A stretch of 64,000 nt of DNA, taken from contig NZ_CP152020.1 of NCBI RefSeq assembly GCF_038624605.1, positions 992,001 to 1,056,000 on the forward strand, in the 5' to 3' direction. Positions 1 to 7,974 of this stretch are shown one piece after another. How positions within the stretch are numbered: position 1 is the first letter of the stretch; each line of letters begins with the position of its first letter. Both the position numbers and the translations under genes were made by a program. Source of the stretch: Psychrobacillus sp. FSL K6-4046. GTDB taxonomy: Bacteria; Bacillota; Bacilli; Bacillales_A; Planococcaceae. The notes under the pieces are model-generated. The model did not search any database. It was not told the DNA's origin and worked only from the letters and a program-made list of their open reading frames with translations.

Positions 1-84
1 ATGTACAACCACGACAGCAAATCATTAAAGGATAGTAAAATTCTATGGTATGATATGTGTTGATTTTGCTAGGAGGTATTTTTT

Positions 85-1173
85 ATGGATTTGTCTATCT
101 TTATGTCGTATGTCTTTTGGAAGAACCTTGGTATTTCCATTGCCATACTGTTAGTTTTCCTTATTTTGAGAAAAATTTTCTCGAAATATGTATTTAACCT
201 ATTGATCAAGCTAAGTGATAAAACACCGACTGATGCATTGACTCACCTTTTTCGGTCCTTCGAAAAGCCTATTCAATGGATGTTTATCATAGTCGGAATT
301 TATGTGGCGGCTAGCTTCTTTCCACATTTTGATGAAACAAATAAATTATTTCTGGTGCTTATAAGAGTCTCCTATATTATTCTGATCAGCTGGGGATTAT
401 ACAATATGTCCTCTGATTCCTCTACTTTCTTCACTAAAATGAGAAACAGATATAATTTGGATATTGATGATATACTCATTCCTTTTCTTTCAAAGGCATT
501 GCGAGTTATTATTGTTGTCATAAGTATTAGCGTAGTTGCTGAGGAATTTGGTTATAACGTGAGTGGATTTGTTGCGGGACTAGGCTTAGGTGGAGTAGCA
601 ATCGCCTTTGCTGCAAAGGATGCGCTTTCTCATCTATTGGGTGGCTTTGTTATTATTACAGAAAAGCCTTTTAGAATTGGTGACTGGATATTGACTCCTG
701 ATGTGGAGGGGACGATTGAAGAAATTACTTTTCGTAGTACAAAAATCCGTACCTTTTCACAAGCTATTGTTACTGTTCCGAATGCCATGATTGCCAATGG
801 ACCAATTACCAACTGGAGTAAAATGGGGAAAAGGCAAATTAACTTTAATCTAAGGGTATCTCAAGAGACGCCGAAGGAAAAATTAGAGCTTGTAGTAAAA
901 GAAATTGAACAGCTAGTGAGCAAGCATACAGGTGTCCATCCTGAAACAATTTTTGTGAAATTTGATGCATTTAAAGAAAATGGCTATGACATTTTCTTAT
1001 ATTTCTTTACGAACACAACGGTTTGGGCAGAGTTTTTAAAAGTGAAAGAGGATATTAACTTTGGTATTATGGAAATTTTAGAACGAGAAGGAGTTTCTAT
1101 AGCCCTTCAAAGTCGAAAAGTTTATGTGGATAATGAATTAATTCAGAATGAACCAAAGAGCATAGAGGAATAA
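85..1173 (+). CDS. MscS-family mechanosensitive ion channel
   Basis: The 362-residue protein is an inner-membrane small-conductance mechanosensitive channel that would release solutes on hypo-osmotic shock. Hydrophobic segments lie at about residues 12-28, 60-78, 87-105, 135-152 and 158-178. The last is the Gly/Ala-rich pore helix (GLGLGGVAIAFAAKDALSHL), followed by the beta-domain sequence KPFRIGDWI typical of MscS. The C-terminal third is the cytoplasmic alpha/beta cage. A good RBS (AGGAGG) lies about 7 bp before the ATG. It is close to the B. subtilis YkuT/YhdY group; which paralogue it is cannot be decided. A terminator follows directly. Confidence 0.93.
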   Translation: MDLSIFMSYVFWKNLGISIAILLVFLILRKIFSKYVFNLLIKLSDKTPTDALTHLFRSFEKPIQWMFIIVGIYVAASFFPHFDETNKLFLVLIRVSYIILISWGLYNMSSDSSTFFTKMRNRYNLDIDDILIPFLSKALRVIIVVISISVVAEEFGYNVSGFVAGLGLGGVAIAFAAKDALSHLLGGFVIITEKPFRIGDWILTPDVEGTIEEITFRSTKIRTFSQAIVTVPNAMIANGPITNWSKMGKRQINFNLRVSQETPKEKLELVVKEIEQLVSKHTGVHPETIFVKFDAFKENGYDIFLYFFTNTTVWAEFLKVKEDINFGIMEILEREGVSIALQSRKVYVDNELIQNEPKSIEE

Positions 1174-1177
1174 TAAG

Positions 1178-1208
1178 TACCGCTGGGATGATTCTCAGCG
1201 GTATTTAT
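1178..1208. terminator. Bidirectional Rho-independent terminator
   Basis: The arms TACCGCTG and CAGCGGTA (1178-1185, 1196-1203) form a hairpin between two convergent genes. It overlaps the stop codon of the minus-strand gene that ends at 1205. Confidence 0.7.
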
Positions 1209-1744
1209 ATGGACTTAAGTTTTTTTGAAAAAATTACTGGGGCTTGTGTCGGGATAGACGTGTCTATTACAGCAATTTCTTTAATATATCCCTTTATGTT
1301 CTGAGCTTGAGTAGTGCAATAGAGGAAAGCTTCTAATAATTTTTGGTTGGATAAACGATTTGCTATAGTACAGTGTGGAATCCATTGTCCTGGATTATAC
1401 AAGGATTGTGCGTCATTAAAGTCCTTAAAATAAGTATGAAAGTCGTTGTGAAAATGAAAAAGATCCTCTGTAATAACAGGTGTATAAAAAAGTGTACCAG
1501 ATCCCGTAAACGATCCAATAGAAGGAAACGTGATTTCAATACTTTTTTTATCTGCTAAGTAGCTATCTAAGCGATCTACAAAAGATTTAATATCTAATTT
1601 GCTGTAACTTGCAATAGTAATATGTGGATTCCGATCACTTACCTCAAATGCATAGGAAGAAATAGATTCATCCTTTAACTCTTGCCAAAGTTTCAAAATC
1701 CGCTTATTTAACTGATCATCAAATAACGCAATTATTCCATACAT
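1205..1744 (-). CDS. 2H phosphoesterase / 2'-5' RNA ligase-like protein
   Basis: This 179-residue soluble protein carries two H-x-T/S-x signatures, NPHITIASY near residue 40 and IPHCTIANR near residue 126. They define the 2H phosphoesterase superfamily (LigT/2'-5' RNA ligase-like, YjcG). The two histidines would form the active site acting on 2',3'-cyclic phosphates or related nucleotides. The substrate is unknown. It is a single-gene unit convergent with the mechanosensitive channel gene. Confidence 0.8.
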   Translation of the reverse strand: MYGIIALFDDQLNKRILKLWQELKDESISSYAFEVSDRNPHITIASYSKLDIKSFVDRLDSYLADKKSIEITFPSIGSFTGSGTLFYTPVITEDLFHFHNDFHTYFKDFNDAQSLYNPGQWIPHCTIANRLSNQKLLEAFLYCTTQAQNIKGYIKEIAVIDTSIPTQAPVIFSKKLKSI

Positions 1745-2037
1745 ATTATTCGCCTTCTTTTTTAAAAAATTCTTTTTTATTATCCAACGATTTATATATC
1801 TGATAAAAGATTGGAAAGTATGCCACTGAAGATAAGATTCAATCAGTTAATACTAATTTTGAGTAGACTAAAAAATATTTCGTTTGATTATATCATATAA
1901 ATATTTCATTTATTGATAAAAGTTGTTAAAAGAAAGGATATTTTCATGCTCTTGTACTATTTGCTCGGCAGTATAAACAGATGAATATTGCAAAAGATAG
2001 GAAGGAATCACAGCAATTAATGAGAGGAGTGTTTTTA

Positions 2038-2214
2038 ATGGAGAGTATTCGCGAAGGGTTAATACCAACAGTTTTAGGGACAGCCGTAACTACAACTGGA
2101 GTAGCGCTTAGGAACAATAGAAGCATTTCACCATTAATCACGAGTTCGATTATCGGATTTGGCTTAGCGCATATTGTGTTGGGGGCAATCGATTTAGTTG
2201 AACATCGCCGCTAA
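2038..2214 (+). CDS. Small hydrophobic membrane protein
   Basis: A 58-residue protein with two hydrophobic stretches (about residues 7-23 and 31-50) and a short charged tail ending EHRR. The ATG at 2038 is chosen because a GAGAGGAG ribosome binding site lies just upstream; the frame is open further back, to 1981, without such a site. Similar small two-helix proteins occur next to envelope genes in Bacillales. No function can be assigned. The next gene is also a small membrane protein. Confidence 0.6.
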   Translation: MESIREGLIPTVLGTAVTTTGVALRNNRSISPLITSSIIGFGLAHIVLGAIDLVEHRR

Positions 2215-2292
2215 AGATTCAGGGTGGAAGGAACTTTCCTTCCATTCTTACTACCTAGCTCCACCTATACAAATTGAAGGAGGTGTTGGTCC

Positions 2293-2676
2293 GTGTCAGT
2301 ACTATCTCGGATTGCTTTAGCATTAGTTATCATTGGTGCATTAAACTGGGGTTTAATCGGATTTTTTGAATTTGACTTAGTTGCATCTATTTTTGGTGGA
2401 CAAACTTCTGCCTTTGCTCGTGTTGTGTATGCACTTGTTGGTTTAAGCGGGATTGCTTGTATACCACTACTGTTTGCTCAAGAGGACGAAGAAAGCAGTA
2501 CTTCTACCAGCGATGGGAAAAGTCAAAATTACAGAAATCTAAGCTACGAAACAGAATTTGCTGAAGAAGAGGAAATTATTGTGGCAGATCCACAAACTAA
2601 TGCTTCATCGGATAATTCTACAACAAACTCGCCTACAAATTATTACAAAAAAACTTCTAAGAAAAAGAAGAGATAA
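2293..2676 (+). CDS. DUF378 family membrane protein (YuzA-like)
   Basis: The first 65 residues match the DUF378 pattern: a first helix with ALNWGLIGFF, a linker with FDLVASIFGG, and a second helix ALVGLSGIACIPLLF. The remaining 60 residues are an acidic then Ser/Thr/Asn-rich tail ending in a Lys cluster, longer than in the minimal family (about 70 residues). It starts at GTG 2293, 9 bp after GAAGGAGGTG. Function is unknown; it is probably an integral membrane protein with a cytoplasmic low-complexity tail. Confidence 0.85.
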   Translation: MSVLSRIALALVIIGALNWGLIGFFEFDLVASIFGGQTSAFARVVYALVGLSGIACIPLLFAQEDEESSTSTSDGKSQNYRNLSYETEFAEEEEIIVADPQTNASSDNSTTNSPTNYYKKTSKKKKR

Positions 2677-2697
2677 TTTTGTACGGCATCAAAAAAT

Positions 2698-2732
2698 CTG
2701 ACGCAACGTTAAAACGTGCGTCAGGTTTTTTG
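2698..2732 (+). terminator. Rho-independent terminator
   Basis: The arms CTGACGCAACGTT and AACGTGCGTCAG are followed by GTTTTTTGTTTT, just after the DUF378 gene. Confidence 0.85.
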
Positions 2733-2819
2733 TTTTATAAAGGAGTTTAAGAATAAATAATCGAATATAAATATTAACCACGGAAAGCGGTGGAACGAGT
2801 AAATTATTGGAGGAACAAG

Positions 2820-3563
2820 ATGAATACCAAGACATTAGAAATAAACAAAACAAGCTGGGAAAAGTCTGCAAATCGTTTTTATGGTAGAAATCCTCTTCCC
2901 GAGTATGGACCAATGGCTCCGCGTGAAGAACATTTAAATCTATTAGGAGAAGTAAAGGATTTGAAGGTTTTAGATATCGGCTGTGGCAGTGGTCATTCCC
3001 TACAATATATGGCGAAGAGAGGAGCAGGAGAGCTTTGGGGAATTGACTTATCAAACAACCAGCTATCTGCTGCAAAAGAATTATTGAAGGATTATGGATC
3101 TTCCGTAAAACTAATTCAATCTCCTATGGAAACTAATCCTGGATTGCCATCAAACTATTTTGACATCGTTTATTCGATTTTTGCACTAGGATGGACTACT
3201 GATTTAGACAAAACATTAGCCAATATCTATTCTTACTTAAAAGTAGGAGGCATTTTTGTATTCAGCTGGGAGCATCCTCTACATAGCAGAGTGAAGCATG
3301 AGGAAGGGAAGTATCTCTTCAACAAATCCTATCAAGAGGAAGGGCCGTATGACCACGATTTTTGGGATACACAAGCAATCATGCAACAATTTAAAGTGAG
3401 TACTTATATTAATAGACTTATAAAGGCTGGGTTTAAAATTGAAGAGGTTGTAGAAGAGGTCTACATGGCAGAGAAGGATTTAGAGCGACATGTAAATAGG
3501 TGGTACTCCTTTGAAAAAGCACAACTTATACCGACAACATTAATTATTAAGTGTAGTAAATAG
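2820..3563 (+). CDS. SAM-dependent class I methyltransferase
   Basis: 247 residues. Motif I VLDIGCGSGHSL at about residues 50-61 binds S-adenosylmethionine; post-I is LWGIDLS and motif IV is FDIVYSIFALGW. It starts at ATG 2820 because GGAGG sits 7 bp upstream; the in-frame ATG at 2790 has no such site. It is followed at 18 bp by a metallopeptidase gene and then a second methyltransferase, apparently one transcript. The substrate is unknown. Confidence 0.85.
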   Translation: MNTKTLEINKTSWEKSANRFYGRNPLPEYGPMAPREEHLNLLGEVKDLKVLDIGCGSGHSLQYMAKRGAGELWGIDLSNNQLSAAKELLKDYGSSVKLIQSPMETNPGLPSNYFDIVYSIFALGWTTDLDKTLANIYSYLKVGGIFVFSWEHPLHSRVKHEEGKYLFNKSYQEEGPYDHDFWDTQAIMQQFKVSTYINRLIKAGFKIEEVVEEVYMAEKDLERHVNRWYSFEKAQLIPTTLIIKCSK

Positions 3564-3581
3564 TTAAAGGGGGAAAGCAAA

Positions 3582-4439
3582 TTGAAGATTATAGATACAG
3601 TGCCTTTCTTTTTAAACAATTACATCCCATCCATTAGCTTTTTACGAAGCTATTATGAAAAGTACCCAGAAATTTTTACAGAATATTTTCCTCGTCATTG
3701 CAAAGACACCGAGGAACGACATAACCAGTCAATGGAGAAATACCCTGGCAGCTTCCGTGAAATCCAACAAGTGCATGAAAATATAACACCTATTATTGAA
3801 GAAGTAGTGCGCGAATATGAACGATTATACGATGTTACTTTTCCAATACAGGTCAATTTGATCGTTGGAGGATATGGTTCAAATGCATATACGTACCAGC
3901 AAATAATTCCTAATATCACCTTTGCGTTAGAGAAGCTTTCGCCTGATCCAAATCATTTGAGGGTAATCGTTGCTCATGAGTTTGGTCATGCAGCACAAAA
4001 TATTTTAACAGACAGGGCCGGGATGGATTGGACGACTGCCCAATGGACTCATCCATTCAACTGGTTATATAGGGAAGGAATTGCAACGTACCTATCTGAA
4101 AGAATTATTCCTCATTTAAAGAAATCCGTTTATTTTACTTACGATGATGAAGGCGCAGAATGGCTTAATTTTGCTCAACAGAATGTTAAAGAAATAAAAA
4201 AGGCATTTATAGAGGACTATCGAAAAATGTCTAGAAACGAAATATCTCGTGATTGGTTTTCTATTAATGGAGTAAATACCTTTGGGTACAGTAGATTTGG
4301 CTATTTCCTTGGAGAGCTATTTGTACAAGAGGAAATGGAAAAGCATGGGGAACTTGAGACAATCATCGCATGGGAAAATCCTCACTACCTAGAGAAGGTA
4401 GAGAATTGGCTACTTCAAGTTGAAGGAGAACTGGTATGA
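3582..4439 (+). CDS. Predicted zinc metallopeptidase (HEXXH gluzincin type)
   Basis: 285 residues, no signal peptide. The zinc motif HEFGH lies at about residues 130-134. REGIATYLSE about 35 residues later probably supplies the third ligand, a glutamate, as in DUF2268/YjaZ-like predicted zinc proteases. The start is TTG 3582 after AAGGGGGAAAG. The last 4 bp overlap the next methyltransferase start (ATGA), so translation is coupled. The substrate is not known. Confidence 0.75.
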   Translation: MKIIDTVPFFLNNYIPSISFLRSYYEKYPEIFTEYFPRHCKDTEERHNQSMEKYPGSFREIQQVHENITPIIEEVVREYERLYDVTFPIQVNLIVGGYGSNAYTYQQIIPNITFALEKLSPDPNHLRVIVAHEFGHAAQNILTDRAGMDWTTAQWTHPFNWLYREGIATYLSERIIPHLKKSVYFTYDDEGAEWLNFAQQNVKEIKKAFIEDYRKMSRNEISRDWFSINGVNTFGYSRFGYFLGELFVQEEMEKHGELETIIAWENPHYLEKVENWLLQVEGELV

Positions 4440-5218
4440 CGAATCGCATTCAACTAGATAATTTAGAGGAATATGATGATCCAGCAGCCTATGACCAGGA
4501 AAATAATCATTACGTAGGGGAACTTCCATTATTACTAGAATGGACAGGGAAAGTAAATGGTCCAATTATAGACTTAGCCTGTGGAACTGGGAGGCTGACC
4601 TTGCCATTAGCCAAAGAGGGCTACCAATTAATCGGTATTGATGTTCATAAAGGAATGTTGGAGCAGGCAGCTAAAAAAGCCGGAAAGCTTAACTTGGATA
4701 TACAGTGGCTGCAGCAGGATTGTACAAATTTCCAAGCAGGCATTAGAAGTCCGTTTATTTATATGGTGGGTAATTCCATACAGCATTTCCATACAAATGA
4801 GGCACAGGATCAACTTTTATCCTCTATAAAACAACATCTTCAGGAAGATGGTATTTTTATATTTGATACTAGATTTCCTTCTGCCGAGGAGCTTCTTCAA
4901 CCGGCAACAGAGGAGTATTGGAAAACTTATATGGATGGAGAATACGAGGTAGATGTCTACACAATTAGTAGATACGATTCGTTAAAACAAATCCAGCATT
5001 ACACAACCATTCGAAAATACAAAGATCATAGTGCAATAATAATTGATGAAAAGGTAACTAATATAAGCTTACGATGTACCTATCCCTTAGAGATGGAGAG
5101 GTTATTAAAAGAACATAACCTGGAAATTGTAAATGTCTATAAAGATTGGAAGGGCACACCGCTTGATTCCGAAAGTGATAATATGGTGTATATATGTAGA
5201 AAACTTCCTCCTAGATAA
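4436..5218 (+). CDS. SAM-dependent methyltransferase
   Basis: 260 residues. Motif I IIDLACGTGRLTLPLA is at about residues 43-58, followed by LIGIDVHKGMLEQA and IYMVGNSIQHF. It overlaps the preceding metallopeptidase gene by 4 bp and ends the cluster, as a terminator hairpin follows about 35 bp later. It is only distantly similar to the first methyltransferase of the cluster. The substrate is unknown. Confidence 0.85.
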   Translation: MTNRIQLDNLEEYDDPAAYDQENNHYVGELPLLLEWTGKVNGPIIDLACGTGRLTLPLAKEGYQLIGIDVHKGMLEQAAKKAGKLNLDIQWLQQDCTNFQAGIRSPFIYMVGNSIQHFHTNEAQDQLLSSIKQHLQEDGIFIFDTRFPSAEELLQPATEEYWKTYMDGEYEVDVYTISRYDSLKQIQHYTTIRKYKDHSAIIIDEKVTNISLRCTYPLEMERLLKEHNLEIVNVYKDWKGTPLDSESDNMVYICRKLPPR

Positions 5219-5252
5219 ACTAAGCCATTGGGAAATAACTAGTCAATAAATA

Positions 5253-5290
5253 TAAAAATGTGAAATCGGCAATCTGATTTCATATTTTTA
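5253..5290. terminator. Terminator hairpin between convergent units
   Basis: The arms TAAAAATGTGAAATC and GATTTCATATTTTTA flank an 8-bp loop. A/T tracts on both sides suit termination of the methyltransferase cluster (plus) and of the GNAT remnant module (minus). Confidence 0.75.
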
Positions 5291-5382
5291 TATTTAAGTT
5301 ATGTTAAAGCTAAAGTTGATTTAAATACATATAACAAATGAGTTGGGTACTTTCTCCAAGCTCTTTTTAATTTGTTTTCCTA

Positions 5383-5404
5383 TTTTACTAAAACATCCGA
5401 CTAG
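5383..5404 (-). repeat. Module-boundary repeat, 3' type, diverged
   Basis: The plus strand reads ACTAAAACATCCGACTAGT, a diverged copy of ACTAAAGCACCCGTTAGT found at 6977, 8855 and 11577. The stop codon of the minus-strand GNAT remnant lies inside it. Confidence 0.5.
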
Positions 5405-5534
5405 TAACCATTGTATAATAACTACTACCAGGGGGATAATCTTTGATTTCACCAACAACTTTATATCCTTTTAGTTCATAGAAAAAACGAGCTTGAAATT
5501 CAAAAGTGTAACATTTCACAAGCCATATCCGAAA
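5388..5534 (-). pseudogene. C-terminal remnant of a GNAT acetyltransferase
   Basis: The minus strand reads about 48 codons, open only from an in-frame stop just upstream of 5534. They encode the last strand-helix-strand of a GNAT acetyltransferase, with FEFQARFFYELKGYKVVGE then IKDYPPGSSYYTMV. This is the usual end of small antibiotic- or amine-acetyltransferase-like GNATs (FYxxxGYxxxGxxxDYPPG). The acetyl-CoA-binding part and start are missing. The stop TAG falls inside a boundary repeat, as also happens for the gene ending at 7550. Confidence 0.6.
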
Positions 5535-5584
5535 TCAACTTAATGTTTTGGACATAAAAAATAGACCATAAATGATGGATTATT

Positions 5585-5609
5585 TTGCTAATGCACGCGT
5601 TAGTTTAAG
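5585..5609. repeat. Module-boundary repeat
   Basis: CTAATGCACGCGTTAGTTTAAG is an imperfect palindrome (CTAA/TTAG arms with GC inside). It belongs to the AACTAACG...TTTAGT family that recurs through this island. Confidence 0.55.
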
Positions 5610-5885
5610 TACAATACTTCACAATCTTTTCTATGACTTTATGAACTTAATTCCTTAAATGCGTTATCAATGCAAAAATTACGCTACCTTTTTGGGTTCT
5701 AGCCAGATTTTTGTGGATTTACAACGATTAGTAATATGCAAAATCTTATGCAATAACTGAGATTGTACAGCATTGTTGAATTAACGGGAATAGTGTGACA
5801 ATATATCAATTTCAAATTTATCCCTTGAACCTCAAGTTACTTGAGGTTTTATAATGAACTTATACTTTTGTTGGGAGGAATTTTG

Positions 5886-6656
5886 ATGAATAACAATAAC
5901 AAGTTTTCCATTGGGGAGTTTTCAGAAAAGACAGGAATACCTATTCCTACTTTACATTACTATGATGAAGTTGGTTTATTACGACCAGAAAAGAATCCTT
6001 CTTCAGGGCATCGCATTTACAATTATCCAGATATTATAATTTTACAAAAAATTCTAAGTTTAAAATTCCTAGGATATAGTCTGGATGAAATAAAAAATTT
6101 ATTAAATAAAACAAGCTTTACCGTTGATTTAAACGAAAGCTTGTCTCTCCATCTTCAAGCTTTAGAAAAAGAGAAAAAACAAATCGAACAGTCAATGAAA
6201 TCTATTAATAGAGTAATTAGGTTAATGGAGGAAGAGGGAACAGTGGATAGTAACTTATTATTTACCCTTCTTCACGGTATGCGTACTGACCATATACAAG
6301 AAGAATGGATCAATCGTCATATGTTAACGGATATCATGGAAGAGTTAGAAAAGAAATCGGAAGAAGAAAAAATCTCTTTAGATAAAACGTTTACTCAATT
6401 GTCTAAAGAAGTGAAACAATTATATGGTAAACCCGTAGAGGACCTGAAAGTACAGCGAATGATTAAGAACTATATAGAAGGAGTTTTTTCATTTTTTGAT
6501 GAGGATTTGATGCAAAAACTCGCTGATACGAATATAGAAGGAGAACCTGATTTTCAAGAATTTGATAATATGACACCATCTCCTTTTACAGAAGATGAAC
6601 AAAAATGGTTTGAACAAGCGATAGAATATTATATTCAGCAAGAAGAAAAGGAATAG
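5886..6656 (+). CDS. MerR-family transcriptional regulator
   Basis: 256 residues. The N-terminal winged helix reads FSIGEFSEKTGIPIPTLHYYDEVGLLRPE and is followed by the usual dimerisation coiled coil (about residues 80-115, EKEKKQIEQSMKSINRVIRLMEEEG). The C-terminal part is a long acidic helical domain, as in TipAS-like or multidrug-type MerR proteins, with no clear metal-binding cysteines. It starts at ATG 5886 after GGGAGG; the frame opens at 5841 without a site. No partner target gene is adjacent. It is the only plus-strand gene in the left part of the island. Confidence 0.85.
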   Translation: MNNNNKFSIGEFSEKTGIPIPTLHYYDEVGLLRPEKNPSSGHRIYNYPDIIILQKILSLKFLGYSLDEIKNLLNKTSFTVDLNESLSLHLQALEKEKKQIEQSMKSINRVIRLMEEEGTVDSNLLFTLLHGMRTDHIQEEWINRHMLTDIMEELEKKSEEEKISLDKTFTQLSKEVKQLYGKPVEDLKVQRMIKNYIEGVFSFFDEDLMQKLADTNIEGEPDFQEFDNMTPSPFTEDEQKWFEQAIEYYIQQEEKE

Positions 6657-6756
6657 ATATTAATGAGCTATACTTTTAAATTATAGTTGGTCTATCTTAT
6701 TTAAAACAACACACTTGATTTTCCATTATAGGGCGATTTAATGAAGTAACTAAAGT

Positions 6757-6795
6757 CTAATTTCTCACTTATAAACCGAGAAATTAGGTTTTTTT
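6757..6795 (+). terminator. Rho-independent terminator
   Basis: CTAATTTCTC and GAGAAATTAG are followed by GTTTTTTT, 100 bp after the MerR gene. Confidence 0.85.
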
Positions 6796-6976
6796 ATGTT
6801 TAGATTTTCTTATAGCAGTAAATCTTCAAAATTCTTACGCCCCCCTAAAATGCTACCAAAGCTGGTTTGGGGGCATTTAGTGAATAAACAGCTAAAAACA
6901 AATCCCCCATTCAAATGATGAAGGGGTAGCTGGGAAATGTATCTCCATGCTTATTTATTTTGATGTCCGATTTTTT

Positions 6977-6995
6977 ACTAAAGCATTCGTTAGTT
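6977..6995 (-). repeat. Module-boundary repeat, 3' type
   Basis: The plus strand reads ACTAAAGCATTCGTTAGTT. It lies 12 bp beyond the stop codon of the VanZ-like gene on the minus strand. It matches the copies at 8855 and 11577 with few changes. Confidence 0.75.
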
Positions 6996-7007
6996 AAAAT
7001 TACTGTT

Positions 7008-7472
7008 CTATCTAAGCAGTTTCTGAACAAACTTTGTTTTCCAAATTCCAAATCCTATTAAAGCACCAAGCATATTAAGAATAAAATCATCAATATCAAA
7101 ACTTCCTCTTCTAGTAACTACTTGAACTACTTCAATTACCACTAGCAATATACTCAACGAAATTATAAAAACACTTATCTCTTTTGCCTTTCTTATGCAG
7201 TAAGGTAAGTAAATCCCCGCTGGCAAAAACATAAATAAGTTACCAAAGAGATTTTTAATAGGTATATCTATATTCATACTTCCGTCAAACAATGCCCTTA
7301 TATATGTATTTATAGTTTTAAAGGGTATAAAATTAGATGAGTTCTTTATATACTCTATCATTGTTATACCAGACCATAAAAAGCCTCTAGTGCCTAAGAA
7401 CAATAGAACTACTAATGCAAATAAATAAAACACGAAACTTATGTTAAGAACAATCTTTATTACTTTTTTCAT
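7008..7472 (-). CDS. VanZ-like family membrane protein
   Basis: 154 residues with four hydrophobic helices (about 5-25, 72-92, 98-118, 128-145). The family pattern is clear: an initial helix ending in RG, NFIPFKTI, NLFGNLFMFLPAGIYLP, then EVVQVVTRRGSFDIDDFILNMLGALIG. VanZ homologues are integral membrane proteins; the founding member gives low-level teicoplanin resistance. The actual role here is unknown. It is flanked by a boundary repeat at its 3' end and GTTCAATAAG, a piece of the 5' type repeat, just upstream near 7500. Confidence 0.85.
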   Translation of the reverse strand: MKKVIKIVLNISFVFYLFALVVLLFLGTRGFLWSGITMIEYIKNSSNFIPFKTINTYIRALFDGSMNIDIPIKNLFGNLFMFLPAGIYLPYCIRKAKEISVFIISLSILLVVIEVVQVVTRRGSFDIDDFILNMLGALIGFGIWKTKFVQKLLR

Positions 7473-7533
7473 TTTATCTCCCTGTACTTGATATCCTTTT
7501 GTTCAATAAGAAAATGGCTTTACTCCTTCTTGA

Positions 7534-7553
7534 AGTAACACCCATTAGTTCAA
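7534..7553 (-). repeat. Module-boundary repeat overlapping a stop codon
   Basis: The minus strand reads TTGAACTAATGGGTGTTACT. The TGA of the first bases is the stop codon of the small membrane-protein gene. Confidence 0.6.
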
Positions 7554-7804
7554 AAAATAATGAATAAAGGAATGAAAATTAAACCAATTACAATCCATAC
7601 ACTAAGTTGATTATCAATCCGTTTATCTAAAAATTTTAAATGTCCTTCAAACCTTTTGGAAAAATAACTTAGAGTAAAGAAAACTAGTGCAAATATCAAA
7701 AATTTGAACCATACATTCTCTTTAATAACAGGTTCAATAAAATAAAAATAAATACCAAACGCAATCATAGCCGTTAATAATTGTATCAAGCTGAATAGTC
7801 TCAA
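7550..7804 (-). CDS. Small three-helix membrane protein
   Basis: 84 residues, three predicted helices (about 3-25, 30-48, 66-84) separated by a charged loop SKRFEGHLKFLDKRID. The TTG start follows GGGAGTGGATTCAA on the minus strand. The protein ends abruptly in the last helix, where the stop codon belongs to the boundary repeat. It could therefore be a slightly shortened gene. No recognised family. Confidence 0.6.
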   Translation of the reverse strand: MRLFSLIQLLTAMIAFGIYFYFIEPVIKENVWFKFLIFALVFFTLSYFSKRFEGHLKFLDKRIDNQLSVWIVIGLIFIPLFIIF

Positions 7805-7872
7805 TTGAATCCACTCCCGTTTATTGCCATACTCCCTATATTAACTACTTCGACGTCTTTCAAAAAATGACT

Positions 7873-7900
7873 TCTTCAAATAAACTGCGGCGTTAGTCAA
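7873..7900 (-). repeat. Module-boundary repeat, 5' type
   Basis: The plus strand reads AAATAAACTGCGGCGTTAGT within 7878-7897. It lies between the divergent small membrane gene (minus) and the tyrosine recombinase (plus) and resembles the copy at 12019. Confidence 0.65.
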
Positions 7901-7974
7901 AATACACCCTTTGTCTATAATTCTATTAAGTTGGCAATAATCCTTTTAATATTACTATTTTAGGGGGAATAACA

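Larger units (their letters stand above)
5219..5885. other. Gene-poor stretch with gene remnant and repeats
   Basis: Besides the terminator at 5253, the GNAT remnant at 5388-5534 and the boundary repeats at 5383 and 5585, I see no intact gene in these 667 bp. GTTGAATTAACGGGAATAG near 5775 may be a further decayed boundary repeat upstream of the MerR gene. Confidence 0.6.
6657..7007. other. Intergenic stretch with hairpins
   Basis: It holds the MerR terminator and two further hairpins: near 6840-6880 (CCCCCCTAAAATGC ... TTGGGGGCATTTAG) and near 6902-6927 (CCCCCATTC ... GAAGGGG). The second, read on the minus strand, could terminate the VanZ-like module. No gene is seen. Confidence 0.55.

Noticed and set aside
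2689-3075. Minus-strand ORF of 128 codons
   Set aside because: It lies opposite the methyltransferase gene and through a terminator; no coding features.
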